Assembly: GCF_023634765.1 (NCBI RefSeq)
Contig: NZ_JAMLFX010000001.1
Span: forward strand, 702,102-766,101
Length of the DNA: 64,000 bases
Direction of reading: 5' to 3'
Source of the DNA: Pseudomonas sp. AKS31
Lineage (GTDB): Bacteria; Pseudomonadota; Gammaproteobacteria; Pseudomonadales; Pseudomonadaceae
A program made the translations under genes and the position numbers. Positions 28,341 to 36,719 of the stretch are shown here, piece after piece (position 1 is the stretch's first letter; each line of letters begins with the position of its first letter). The notes beneath the pieces were generated by a model. The model was not told where the DNA came from, did not search any database, and saw only the letters and a list, made by a program, of their open reading frames with translations.

Positions 28341-29231
28341 TCAGGCTGTGGCAGGTTGGGCAGGGCGCACGGCGGTTTTGCGGCCGAGCATGACCGTTGC
28401 GATGACACCGCACGCAAACACCCAAGTGATCGGCTCGACATGTTCACCAAAGAACAGCGCCGAAAACGCGATGGTGAAGAAAATCTGCAGCAACTGGATC
28501 TGACTGACCCGGGCGATGCCACCCATGGCCAGCCCGGCGTACCAGGCGAAGAAGCCGAGAAACTGCGAGAACAACGCGACATAACCAAACGCCCACCAGG
28601 TCTTGGCTGAGACCGCGCCCTGATGTTGCAGGGCCAGATACAGCACCGGCCCGATCAACAGCGGCGTCGACAGCACCAGCGCCCAGCAGATCACCTGCCA
28701 GCCGCCCATCTCCTTGGCCAAGCGGCCGCCCTCGGCGTAACCCAGTCCACCGACCGCAATCGCACCGAGCATCAGCAAATCACCCGCCTGAATGCTGCCG
28801 GCCCCGGTATACAAGGCATAACCGAGCACCAAGGCACTGCCCAACGCCGCACAGGCCCAGAAGGCTTTTGACGGGCGCTCGTGGGACAACCACGCGGCAT
28901 ACAACGCCACGCACAACGGTTGCAGGCCGTTGACCAGCGCACCGTGTGACGCCGGCAAGGTTTGCATGGCCCACGCCGACAACACCGGAAAACCCAGAAT
29001 CACCCCGGCAATCACCAGGCTCAGGCCTTTGACCTGCTGCCAGGTTGGCCACTTTTCGCGCCGCCACAACAGCAGCAACGCCGCCGGAATCGCCGCGAAC
29101 AACGCGCGCCCCAAACCGTTGAGCAGCGGATGCAGTTCCTGCACCACGATGCGGGTGAAGGGCAGGGTAAGGCTGAAAATCACCACGCCGAGCAGGCCGA
29201 GGGCCATGCCGGTATTTTCGCGCGAGGACAT
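28341..29231 (-). CDS. EamA-family (DMT) transporter
   Basis: A 296-residue protein with ten predicted helices in two EamA repeats (first begins MALGLLGVVIFSLTLPFTRIVV; second near LLMLGAIAVGGLGYAEGG). Members export amino acids, metabolites or nucleosides. The start is uncertain: ATG 29231 begins just before helix 1 but lacks a strong ribosome-binding site, while ATG 29273 has AAGG upstream and would add 14 residues. Confidence 0.87.
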   Translation of the reverse strand: MSSRENTGMALGLLGVVIFSLTLPFTRIVVQELHPLLNGLGRALFAAIPAALLLLWRREKWPTWQQVKGLSLVIAGVILGFPVLSAWAMQTLPASHGALVNGLQPLCVALYAAWLSHERPSKAFWACAALGSALVLGYALYTGAGSIQAGDLLMLGAIAVGGLGYAEGGRLAKEMGGWQVICWALVLSTPLLIGPVLYLALQHQGAVSAKTWWAFGYVALFSQFLGFFAWYAGLAMGGIARVSQIQLLQIFFTIAFSALFFGEHVEPITWVFACGVIATVMLGRKTAVRPAQPATA

Positions 29232-29341
29232 GAGGGGAGACCAGAATTGAAGGTGGCAGGGAATGACCTTCATAAAGCCATAAACCTTGCAGTTCGGGCT
29301 GTTACAGCTAGGCACAGACTTATCCGTACAGTTTGAGATCG

Positions 29342-29432
29342 CATCGCTGGCAAGCCAGCTCCCACAGTGTCCGAGTTGAACACAACATCGGTGGTCGCCT
29401 CAGAACCTGTGGGAGCTGGCTTGCCAGCGATG
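29342..29432. repeat. REPIN, family B
   Basis: Inverted family-B pair in the divergent gap between the EamA transporter and the DJ-1 gene. Confidence 0.92.
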
Positions 29433-29524
29433 AGTCAACTCGGTAGTAGCCGGTTGTTACCCGACCTCGCGGATAAGGTCTACCTTGAACACTCCCAAGC
29501 ATTCCCTCCAGAGAAGTCCTCCCC

Positions 29525-30106
29525 ATGGCCGCGAAAAAGATTCTGATGCTGGTCGGCGATTACGTCGAAGATTATGAAGTGATGGTGCCGTTCCAGGCCC
29601 TGCAAATGGTCGGCCACACCGTCCACGCCGTGTGCCCGGACAAGGCTGCCGGCAAAACCGTGCGCACCGCGATCCATGACTTTGAAGGCGATCAGACCTA
29701 CAGCGAAAAGCCCGGTCACCTGTTCGCCCTCAACTTCGACTTCGCCAAGGCGAGCGAGGCCGATTACGACGCGCTGCTGATCCCCGGCGGACGTGCGCCG
29801 GAATACCTGCGCCTGAACGAAAAAGTCCTCGAACTGGTGCGCGCCTTCGACAAGGCCGGCAAGCCGATTGCCGCGGTCTGCCACGGCGCGCAATTGCTCG
29901 CGGCGGCGGGTGTGCTTGAGGGGCGCGAATGCAGCGCCTATCCGGCCTGCGCGCCGGAAGTGCGACTGGCGGGCGGTACGTACATCGATATCCCGGTGAC
30001 GGACGGCCACGTTCAAGGCAATCTGGCCACTGCCCCGGCCTGGCCGGCGCATCCGAACTGGCTGGCCGGTTTCCTCGGTTTGCTCGGCACCAAAATCACC
30101 CTGTAA
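29525..30106 (+). CDS. DJ-1/PfpI-family protein
   Basis: 193 residues, class I glutamine amidotransferase-like fold. The nucleophile elbow cysteine is in AVCHGAQLL, with the acidic partner in the N-terminal [10 protein letters not shown]. Relatives are deglycases, glyoxalase III or chaperone-like stress proteins. Fourteen bp before the next gene, so probably co-transcribed with it. Confidence 0.9.
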   Translation: MAAKKILMLVGDYVEDYEVMVPFQALQMVGHTVHAVCPDKAAGKTVRTAIHDFEGDQTYSEKPGHLFALNFDFAKASEADYDALLIPGGRAPEYLRLNEKVLELVRAFDKAGKPIAAVCHGAQLLAAAGVLEGRECSAYPACAPEVRLAGGTYIDIPVTDGHVQGNLATAPAWPAHPNWLAGFLGLLGTKITL

Positions 30107-30119
30107 CGAGGAACCGCCG

Positions 30120-30425
30120 ATGTGCGAGCTCTACGTCAAGGCTGACCCGATTCTCTATGAGTCGCGCTCGCGTTCGCTGCGCATCTGCGGCGTGGTGACG
30201 ACGCTGCGCCTGGAGAATCAGTTCTGGGACATCCTCAGCGAAATCGCCGAGGTCGACGGCATGACCACCAACCAACTGATCGCCAAGCTGTATGAAGAGG
30301 TGATGGATTATCGCGGGGAGGTGGTGAATTTTGCCTCATTCCTGCGGGTGAGTTGTACGCGTTATCTGAGTCAGCGGCGCGGGGCTGTCGCAGAATTGTC
30401 GGTGGTGCGCACTGCGCTGAAATAG
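30120..30425 (+). CDS. Ribbon-helix-helix domain protein
   Basis: A 101-residue protein of the RHH_4 type: RSLRICGVVTTLRLENQFWDILSEIAEVDGMTTNQLIAKLYEEV, a ribbon followed by two helices, as found in small putative DNA-binding regulators. Located directly downstream of the DJ-1 gene. No target known. Confidence 0.85.
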   Translation: MCELYVKADPILYESRSRSLRICGVVTTLRLENQFWDILSEIAEVDGMTTNQLIAKLYEEVMDYRGEVVNFASFLRVSCTRYLSQRRGAVAELSVVRTALK

Positions 30426-30444
30426 CCTGGACCGAGTTGCCCCA

Positions 30445-30537
30445 ATCGCTGGCAAGCCAGCTCCCACAGGTTTAGCGGTGCGGCTCAGTGAGTGAGCACA
30501 CAGAAGATTCCTGTGGGAGCTGGCTTGCCAGCGATGG
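30445..30537. repeat. REPIN, family B
   Basis: Inverted family-B pair of about 93 bp between the RHH gene and yegP. Confidence 0.92.
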
Positions 30538-30617
30538 GGCCGGTCCAGGCGACAGAAGGCTGCAGCTGGTCTTTACTCTGAAGCGCGAAATCTCTCAATC
30601 GCCAAGGAGCAACGAGC

Positions 30618-30962
30618 ATGTCCGGATGGTACGAAATCAGTAAAAGCAGCAACGGCCAGTTCAGGTTCGTGCTGAAAGCGGCGAATGCCGAAACGATTCT
30701 GACCAGCGAGCTGTACACCACTCGCGCAGCGGCTGACGGCGGCATCGCGGCGGTGCAAACCAACAGCCCGCTGGATGAACGCTACGAGAAGAAGTCGACG
30801 AAGGACGGCCATCCGTACTTCAACCTGAAAGCCGCCAATCATCAGGTTATCGGCAGCAGCGAATCCTATTCCTCGGAGGCGGCGTGCGATAAAGGCATTG
30901 CCAGTGTGAAGGCGAACGGACCGAGCAAAGTGATCAAGGACAAGACCTTGCCTGTCCTCTGA
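30618..30962 (+). CDS. YegP-family protein (two DUF1508 repeats)
   Basis: 114 residues built of two homologous ~50-residue units: GWYEISKSSNGQFRFVLKAAN... and PYFNLKAANHQVIGSSESYSS..., each with the DUF1508 pattern followed by a G-I-A-[AS]-V segment. The function is unknown; the family is often stress-induced. ATG preceded by AAGGAGC. Confidence 0.9.
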   Translation: MSGWYEISKSSNGQFRFVLKAANAETILTSELYTTRAAADGGIAAVQTNSPLDERYEKKSTKDGHPYFNLKAANHQVIGSSESYSSEAACDKGIASVKANGPSKVIKDKTLPVL

Positions 30963-30987
30963 GCTCATTTTCGAATCCAGCATCATT

Positions 30988-31082
30988 CCTGTGGGAGCTG
31001 GCTTGCCAGCGATGAGGCCATTTCATTCAGCATGGATGTAGACTGGTACGCCGCCATCGCTGGCAAGCCAAGCTCCCACAGG
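30988..31082. repeat. REPIN, family B, with one-base insertion
   Basis: Inverted family-B pair; the right arm reads GCCAAGCTCCC with an extra A relative to other copies (GCCAGCTCCC). Confidence 0.9.
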
Positions 31083-31102
31083 GTTTTGCGTATTGCTTGA
31101 GA

Positions 31103-31984
31103 TCAGCGCAGGGTCTTGAGGATTGTCTGCAGCTGCGTTTGACCCGCCTCACTCAACGGAAACACCGGCAAGCGTGGATCGCCCACTTCAAGCCCGGTCT
31201 GACGCAAACCTGCCTTGATCGTCGCGGGCAAGCCACCCTTGAGGATGAAATCCAGCAGCGGCAATTGGCGGTAAAACAGATCCCGCGCGCGATCCAGATC
31301 ACCGGCCATGGCGGCCTCGTACAAGTCCAGATTCAGTTGTGGAATCAAATTGGGCGCCGCCGTGCACCAGCCTTTCGCCCCGGCCGCAAATGCTTCCAGT
31401 GCCAGCGGATTGCAGCCGTTGTAGAACGGCACCTGACCTTCGCCGAGCAGTTGCAGTTTGTGCATGCGCTGAATATCGCCAGTGCTCTCCTTGACCATGG
31501 TCACGTTCTCCACGCCGTTGACGATGCGCAAAATCAAGTCAACGGACATGTCAGTGCCGCTGGTGGCCGGGTTGTTGTAGAGCATGATCGGCACGCCGAT
31601 GCGCTCGCCGATGGCGCGGTAGTGGGCAAGAATTTCTGCCTCAGTGAGCTTCCAGTACGAAGCTGGCAGCACCATCACCACATCGGCACCGTGGCCTTCG
31701 GCGAAACGTGCGCGGCGTACGGCTTTGGCGGTGGTCAGGTCAGACACGCTGACGATGGTCGGCACCCGTTTGGCGACGTGCTTGATGCTGAACTCGGCAA
31801 CCTCATCCCACTCCGCATCGCTCAGGTAAGCGCCTTCGCCGGTGCTGCCCAGCGGCGCAATCGCGTGGACGCCGCTGTCGATCAGGCGATCGATCGATTG
31901 CCCGAGCGCTGGCAGATCCAGCCCTTCGCCATTGGCGCCGAACGGGGTGATGGTGTAGCCGATGATGCCGTGAATAGTGGACAT
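31103..31984 (-). CDS. Dihydrodipicolinate synthase-family aldolase/lyase
   Basis: A 293-residue DapA-superfamily class I aldolase: GSTGEGAYLSDAEW near residue 47, the Tyr in IMLYNNPATSG and the Schiff-base Lys in MVKESTGD. It is 22 bp downstream of a class II aldolase gene, so it is likely part of a sugar- or keto-acid-degrading pathway and not lysine synthesis. The exact substrate is unknown. Confidence 0.88.
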   Translation of the reverse strand: MSTIHGIIGYTITPFGANGEGLDLPALGQSIDRLIDSGVHAIAPLGSTGEGAYLSDAEWDEVAEFSIKHVAKRVPTIVSVSDLTTAKAVRRARFAEGHGADVVMVLPASYWKLTEAEILAHYRAIGERIGVPIMLYNNPATSGTDMSVDLILRIVNGVENVTMVKESTGDIQRMHKLQLLGEGQVPFYNGCNPLALEAFAAGAKGWCTAAPNLIPQLNLDLYEAAMAGDLDRARDLFYRQLPLLDFILKGGLPATIKAGLRQTGLEVGDPRLPVFPLSEAGQTQLQTILKTLR

Positions 31985-32006
31985 GGGAATCTCTCCGTAA
32001 CAGGGT

Positions 32007-32789
32007 TCAGTTCAGGCAATCGGCGTGTTGGCGCAGGTTCTGCCGGGCGTAATAGTTGAAGGCAGCGGCGTGGCGTTTCGGCTTGGCGATCCAGTCGTGT
32101 GCCTCGCGGCCAAGCTCGGGAATGATCGGCTTGATCGTACCGGCCGCCATCGCCAGCAGTTGCAGTTTTGCCGCACGCTCGATCAGTTGGGCGATGACAC
32201 ACGCCTCCTCAATCGTCGTGCCGGTCGACAGCTGACCGTGGTGCGAAAGCACAATTGCGCGTTTGTCGCCCAGCGCTCCGGCAATCAACTCACCTTCTTC
32301 GTTGCCCACCGGCACCCCCGGCCAGCCCTCGAGAAACGCACAGTCGTCGTACAGCGGGCACAAGTCCATGTGGGAAATCTGCAGCGGCACTTCAAGCATC
32401 GACAGCGCCGCGACGTGGGTAGGGTGGGTGTGAATGATGCAGTTCACGTCCGGCCGGGCGCGGTACACCCAGCTATGGAAACGGTTGGCCGGGTTGGCCA
32501 TGCCGTGACCTTCGAGGACTTCCAGATCCTCGTTGACCAGCAGCAGATTGCTCGCGGTGATTTCGTCGAAACCCAGGCCCAGTTGCTGGGTGTAATAGGT
32601 ACCGGGCTGCGGGCCACGGGCGGTGATTTGTCCGGCCAGACCGGAGTCGTGGCCGTTTTCGAAGAGAATCCGGCAGGTCAGGGCCAGCTTTTGTCGGTCG
32701 GTCCACGTATTATCCGCGAGGCTTTTTTGCATCTGGGTCAGCGCTTGCTTGACCAGTTGGTCTTTGGGTAGTGCTAATGTCTTGGCCAT
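32007..32789 (-). CDS. Class II aldolase/adducin-family protein
   Basis: 260 residues with zinc-ligand histidines in IIHTHPTHVAAL and SHHGQLSTG, the signature of the AraD/FucA superfamily. The ATG at 32789 is chosen over the longer frame because the family begins here. First gene of the two-gene aldolase-DapA operon. Divergent from an XRE-cupin regulator with a palindromic operator in between. Confidence 0.9.
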   Translation of the reverse strand: MAKTLALPKDQLVKQALTQMQKSLADNTWTDRQKLALTCRILFENGHDSGLAGQITARGPQPGTYYTQQLGLGFDEITASNLLLVNEDLEVLEGHGMANPANRFHSWVYRARPDVNCIIHTHPTHVAALSMLEVPLQISHMDLCPLYDDCAFLEGWPGVPVGNEEGELIAGALGDKRAIVLSHHGQLSTGTTIEEACVIAQLIERAAKLQLLAMAAGTIKPIIPELGREAHDWIAKPKRHAAAFNYYARQNLRQHADCLN

Positions 32790-32814
32790 GTCTGTGTCCT
32801 TTGAGTGAGAGCAA

Positions 32815-32850
32815 ATGACACGAAAGAGGCTATATGACACAAAGTGTCAT
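32815..32850. promoter_or_regulatory. Candidate operator ATGACAC-AAA-GTGTCAT plus half site
   Basis: A perfect 7-3-7 inverted repeat at 32834-32850 and an additional ATGACAC half site at 32815-32821, in the same orientation and 19 bp apart. They are in the 106-bp gap between divergent aldolase and regulator genes, where a repressor would control both. Recognition by the adjacent regulator is inferred. Confidence 0.65.
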
Positions 32851-32895
32851 TGGCAAGCACGAATCGCTGCTTCCTTGCTGGAATAACCACCGCGA

Positions 32896-33438
32896 ATGTC
32901 TATCCGTTTGAAACTATTGAGAAAAAAACTTGGCGTTACCCTTGAGGCATTGGCCGAAAAATCCGGCATGACCAAGAGTTATCTGTCCAAGGTCGAGCGC
33001 GGGCTGAACACCCCTTCGATTGCTGCCGCGTTGAAACTGGCGAAGGCGTTGAACGTCAAAGTCGAGGAGTTGTTCTCCGAAGACAGCGTCAGCCTCGACA
33101 GCTACAGCCTGGTGCGCAGCCATGAGCGCCAGTCACTGGCGGCGAATGACCAGAGTCCCGGGTATGCGGTGCTGGCCCATCAAGTCAGCGAACGCAACCT
33201 GCTGCCGTTCATCATCTACCCGCCGAGCGAGTTCACTGACAAAACCTTCAAGGAGCATTTGGGCGAGGAGTTTCTGTTCGTCCACGAAGGGCAGGTCGAA
33301 GTGGATTTCATGAACGAGAAGGTGCTGCTGGAACGCGGTGATGCACTGCACTTCAATGCACAGAAGCCGCACCGGATCCGTTCGGTGGGTGAGGTGCAGG
33401 CGCAGTTGCTGGTGGTGGTGCACAGCGCCGAAGAATGA
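32896..33438 (+). CDS. XRE-family regulator with C-terminal cupin
   Basis: 180 residues: an N-terminal helix-turn-helix (VTLEALAEKSGMTKSYLSKVE, residues 14-34) and a C-terminal cupin sensor domain (HLGEEFLFVHEGQVEVDF...). This architecture is common in regulators of catabolic genes next to them, with the cupin binding a small ligand. Divergent from the aldolase operon. Confidence 0.92.
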   Translation: MSIRLKLLRKKLGVTLEALAEKSGMTKSYLSKVERGLNTPSIAAALKLAKALNVKVEELFSEDSVSLDSYSLVRSHERQSLAANDQSPGYAVLAHQVSERNLLPFIIYPPSEFTDKTFKEHLGEEFLFVHEGQVEVDFMNEKVLLERGDALHFNAQKPHRIRSVGEVQAQLLVVVHSAEE

Positions 33439-33446
33439 ACCTTGAA

Positions 33447-33530
33447 ATCAAAAGATCGCAGCCTTCGGCAGCTCCTACAGTTGGAATGCGTTCCCCTGTA
33501 GGAGCTGCCGAAGGCTGCGATCTTTTGATC
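33447..33530. repeat. REP pair, family A
   Basis: Inverted family-A pair with long ATCAAAAGATC flanks, in the convergent gap before the DUF4917 gene. Confidence 0.93.
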
Positions 33531-33535
33531 TTGCT

Positions 33536-34555
33536 TTAAACCTCGACGGGTACCGAAAGCTTCGGATTCCCCAGCGCATGGCTCTTCGCATCAAAAAACC
33601 GCAACTCAACCTCCGTGCCCTCGAACACCTTCGCGTAATGCCGTTTCTGATGCTGAATGAACGCCGCACTGCGCGGATAAATCGAGATCGCCACAGTCTT
33701 CGGTTTCGCCAAACGCAGCGCCCGCACGATATGCGCATCCTGCTCGCCCAAGGCATGACCGAAGATGCACAGACTGCCGTCATGCCCCAGCAATTGGTCA
33801 TAACAGAACGACAGATAATCCGAGCTGCGAATGGTCTTGAGTTTGTCCGCACTCGGCCCTTCGGTGACGAACAGCGGCACATCATCCAGCGTCTTGATCG
33901 TGTTGTTGATCGCGAAACTGCCGAGCAGCGTGCCTTCGGTTGAGGTCAGTTTGCGTGCGGTGCCGTCCTGGTTGCGCACCAGATGCAGACCACCGTGCAG
34001 GTACAACAAGCGCGGTTTGTCGGTGGCACGTTCGGCCAGATCGAAGCTGGCATTTGCGCCGTTGAACAAGTCGTCGATGGCCTCGCTGTTGTGCTGCAGC
34101 GCCCAGTAGTTGAGCAAGTCGTAATTGGTGGTGAACACCGTGCTATAGCGCGCCAGTTCTTCATTCAGCGTCGCCAGCGTCGAGGCTTGCACCAATCGCC
34201 ACGGAATGTGCACGGCGTGCACGGTGTTGATCAGCGCTTCCTTGATCGCGTAGTAGCGGTTGCGCGGCGCCGCCGAGCTGACGGCCAACGCCTTGTTGAC
34301 CCGGCTGGTGGTTTTCAGCGCGCCGAGGACCTGCTCGAAGCTGCGCGTTTGCATGGCGTCGAACACCGCCAGTTCCGACGGGCTCAGCGGTTTTTCCTCG
34401 ACGGTTCGGGCGTTTTCGAACAGCGAGTCATAGCCGAAGTCGTCCCACACCGCACGACTGGCGCCATTGCCCACCAGCAGGCCGTTGAAGTCGCTGGTGG
34501 CGCGCAAGGCGTTCCAGTCTTCGAGGGTGGCGTCGACATCCAGAAAATCGGTCAT
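33536..34555 (-). CDS. DUF4917 SIR2-like protein
   Basis: 339 residues resembling SIR2-like NAD-binding proteins: LLVGNGAS (residues 27-33), FTTNYDLLNYW (141-151), LYLHGGLHL (184-192) and IFGHALGEQDAHI (264-276). The last matches the phosphate-sensing GxSxxD-type turn of SIR2-like domains, with H in place of S. No separate effector domain is seen. SIR2-like proteins are often NADases in phage defence, but no partner gene lies beside it and DUF4917 is widely conserved, so a defence role is only a possibility. Confidence 0.8.
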   Translation of the reverse strand: MTDFLDVDATLEDWNALRATSDFNGLLVGNGASRAVWDDFGYDSLFENARTVEEKPLSPSELAVFDAMQTRSFEQVLGALKTTSRVNKALAVSSAAPRNRYYAIKEALINTVHAVHIPWRLVQASTLATLNEELARYSTVFTTNYDLLNYWALQHNSEAIDDLFNGANASFDLAERATDKPRLLYLHGGLHLVRNQDGTARKLTSTEGTLLGSFAINNTIKTLDDVPLFVTEGPSADKLKTIRSSDYLSFCYDQLLGHDGSLCIFGHALGEQDAHIVRALRLAKPKTVAISIYPRSAAFIQHQKRHYAKVFEGTEVELRFFDAKSHALGNPKLSVPVEV

Positions 34556-34637
34556 TGCGCAGGCGTCTCAAAACAAAGGGGCTGATGGGCGGCGACTTTA
34601 TCACGAGCGGGCATTGAGCCAGATCAACATCGGCCGT

Positions 34638-34649
34638 GACCGATCGGTC
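34638..34649. promoter_or_regulatory. 12-bp perfect palindrome GACCGATCGGTC
   Basis: Perfect palindrome in the 155-bp gap between the divergent DUF4917 and alcohol dehydrogenase genes, 62 bp upstream of the latter. It could be an operator; no binding protein is suggested. Confidence 0.3.
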
Positions 34650-34710
34650 GATGCTGTGCACATCCGCCGTATCGGAGCAGTCGATTCGGCCCTTGTCAGG
34701 AGATGCGCGC

Positions 34711-35859
34711 ATGACCAGCAGCTTTTTTATTCCGGCGGTAAACATCATGGGCAACGGTTGCCTCGACGAAGCCATGGTCGCGATCCGCAACTACGGTTTT
34801 CGCAAGGCGCTGATCGTCACTGACGCGGGGCTGGCCAAGGCTGGTGTGGCCACGATGATCGCCGAGAAACTGGCAATGCAGGACATCGATTCGGTGATTT
34901 TCGACGGCGCCAAACCCAACCCGAGCATCGCCAACGTCGAGTCCGGGCTGGGGCTGCTCAAAGAGACTCGCTGCGATTTCATCGTGTCGCTGGGCGGCGG
35001 CTCGCCCCACGATTGCGCCAAAGGCATTGCCCTGTGCGCGACCAATGGCGGGCAGATTCGCGATTACGAAGGCGTCGATCAATCGAGCAAGCCGCAATTG
35101 CCGCTGATCGCCATCAATACCACCGCCGGCACCGCAAGCGAGATGACCCGCTTCTGCATCATCACCGACGAATCGCGCCACGTGAAAATGGCCATCGTCG
35201 ATCGCAACGTCACGCCGCTGCTCTCGGTCAATGACCCGGCGCTGATGGTCGCGATGCCCAAAGGCCTGACCGCCGCCACCGGCATGGATGCGCTGACCCA
35301 CGCCATCGAGGCTTATGTCTCGACCGCCGCCAACCCGATCACCGACGCCTGCGCGCTGAAAGCCATGACCCTGATCAGCAACAACCTGCGTCTGGTTGTG
35401 CGCGATGGCGGTGATCTCGCCGCGCGGGAAAACATGGCTTACGCGCAGTTCCTCGCCGGCATGGCATTCAACAACGCCTCGCTCGGTTATGTGCATGCGA
35501 TGGCACATCAGTTGGGCGGGTTCTACGACTTGCCGCATGGCGTGTGCAACGCCGTGCTGCTGCCCCATGTGCAGACGTTCAATGCGCTGGTCTGCGCCGA
35601 TCGGCTGACCGATGTTGCCCACGCCATGGGCGCCGACATTCGTGGGTTCAGCGCCGAAGAGGGCGCACAGGCAGCGATCAACGCGATCCGCTGCCTGGCC
35701 AAGGATGTCGAAATTCCCGGTGGCTTGCGCGAATTGGGCGCCAAGCTCAGTGACATTCCGGTGCTCGCCAGCAATGCGCTGAAAGACGCCTGCGGTTTGA
35801 CCAATCCTCGGGCGGCGGATCAGCGCCAGATCGAGGAGATTTTTCGCAACGCGTTTTAA
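34711..35859 (+). CDS. Iron-containing alcohol dehydrogenase
   Basis: A 382-residue group III dehydrogenase: NAD-binding [13 protein letters not shown], metal-binding histidines in the [16 protein letters not shown] segment. ATG 34711 follows AGGAG; the upstream frame is not coding. Related to YiaY/ErcA, oxidising primary alcohols or reducing aldehydes. Confidence 0.92.
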   Translation: MTSSFFIPAVNIMGNGCLDEAMVAIRNYGFRKALIVTDAGLAKAGVATMIAEKLAMQDIDSVIFDGAKPNPSIANVESGLGLLKETRCDFIVSLGGGSPHDCAKGIALCATNGGQIRDYEGVDQSSKPQLPLIAINTTAGTASEMTRFCIITDESRHVKMAIVDRNVTPLLSVNDPALMVAMPKGLTAATGMDALTHAIEAYVSTAANPITDACALKAMTLISNNLRLVVRDGGDLAARENMAYAQFLAGMAFNNASLGYVHAMAHQLGGFYDLPHGVCNAVLLPHVQTFNALVCADRLTDVAHAMGADIRGFSAEEGAQAAINAIRCLAKDVEIPGGLRELGAKLSDIPVLASNALKDACGLTNPRAADQRQIEEIFRNAF

Positions 35860-35888
35860 TGGGCGCGGCAGGGTTAATTTCTTGAATG

Positions 35889-36506
35889 TCAGGTTTTACC
35901 CTTGCCCTTGCCTTTAGCGATCACCGTAAACGTACGAACACGGACCCAGTCGGACAAATTCCCGTTGATGTTGTGAATGGCGGATATCCGGTGCGGTCCG
36001 GGAGGTAAGGGTTTTGTAATCTGTTTACTCCATTGCTTGAGGGAGTCGACGTCGGCTTTGGCAATCATCTCGCCGGTGTCCAGATCGATAATGCTAACGA
36101 AGCCTTCAGCTTTTGTGACATTTCCGGAAAAGACCGGAACAGCGCTTACCTGAGCTTCTTCTTTTGGTTCGACAATTACCGGGACGTCGATTGCTGGCTG
36201 CAGTAGCACGGTATACCTGCGCTCGTCACTCCAGTCTGACTTGATGGCTTCCCATGTCTGGTGGGCGCGAACCCCGTGCTGACCCGTCGACTGGGCACCG
36301 CTGATGCTAAACGCCCATCGTCCATTTGCGCTGACCGGTCCTCCACCGAGTAAGTGCGTATTTTCAATGTTCCAGACCTGCACCTGAGCACCCGGTATAC
36401 CGCTCCCGAGAAACAGTGTTGCAACTCCCGTTTCCTGGCCCTCTTCGGGGTACGTGATAGTCGGGGGCGGGACAGGTTGCGTCTTGGGCTTATCGGAAAT
36501 GCTCAT
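35889..36506 (-). CDS. Two-module Ig-like protein, function unknown
   Basis: 205 residues with two Ig-like beta-sandwich modules: PPTITYPEEGQ... ending RRYTVLL, and VPVIVEPKEEA... ending RVRTFTVI, plus a basic tail KGKGKGKT. There is no signal peptide. Such modules usually sit in larger surface proteins; here they stand alone. It is divergent from a delta-60 propeller gene across a noticeably AT-rich gap, which marks this pair as accessory. Confidence 0.7.
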   Translation of the reverse strand: MSISDKPKTQPVPPPTITYPEEGQETGVATLFLGSGIPGAQVQVWNIENTHLLGGGPVSANGRWAFSISGAQSTGQHGVRAHQTWEAIKSDWSDERRYTVLLQPAIDVPVIVEPKEEAQVSAVPVFSGNVTKAEGFVSIIDLDTGEMIAKADVDSLKQWSKQITKPLPPGPHRISAIHNINGNLSDWVRVRTFTVIAKGKGKGKT

Positions 36507-36719
36507 TGTTCTTCTCGTTTCAGGCTGAACTTGAATCGAGAGGCTGGCATGACCGGTTGCGTTTTGAACCTGTAAGAACTACCAGTCTTTTAGTTTTTTT
36601 TGCTTGGTCGGCAATTTCATTTTCTTCTAAAAAACTGTCATTTCTGTCAGTTGTCTGGTTTGGCTGCTTCGGATCGAATGCTCTGACAACGGGGGCGACC
36701 ACGATCCCTTGAGGAGCAC

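Noticed and set aside
33536-34555. SIR2-like protein as part of a two-gene defence system
   Set aside because: The neighbours are a dehydrogenase and an XRE-cupin regulator of metabolic type; no effector partner.
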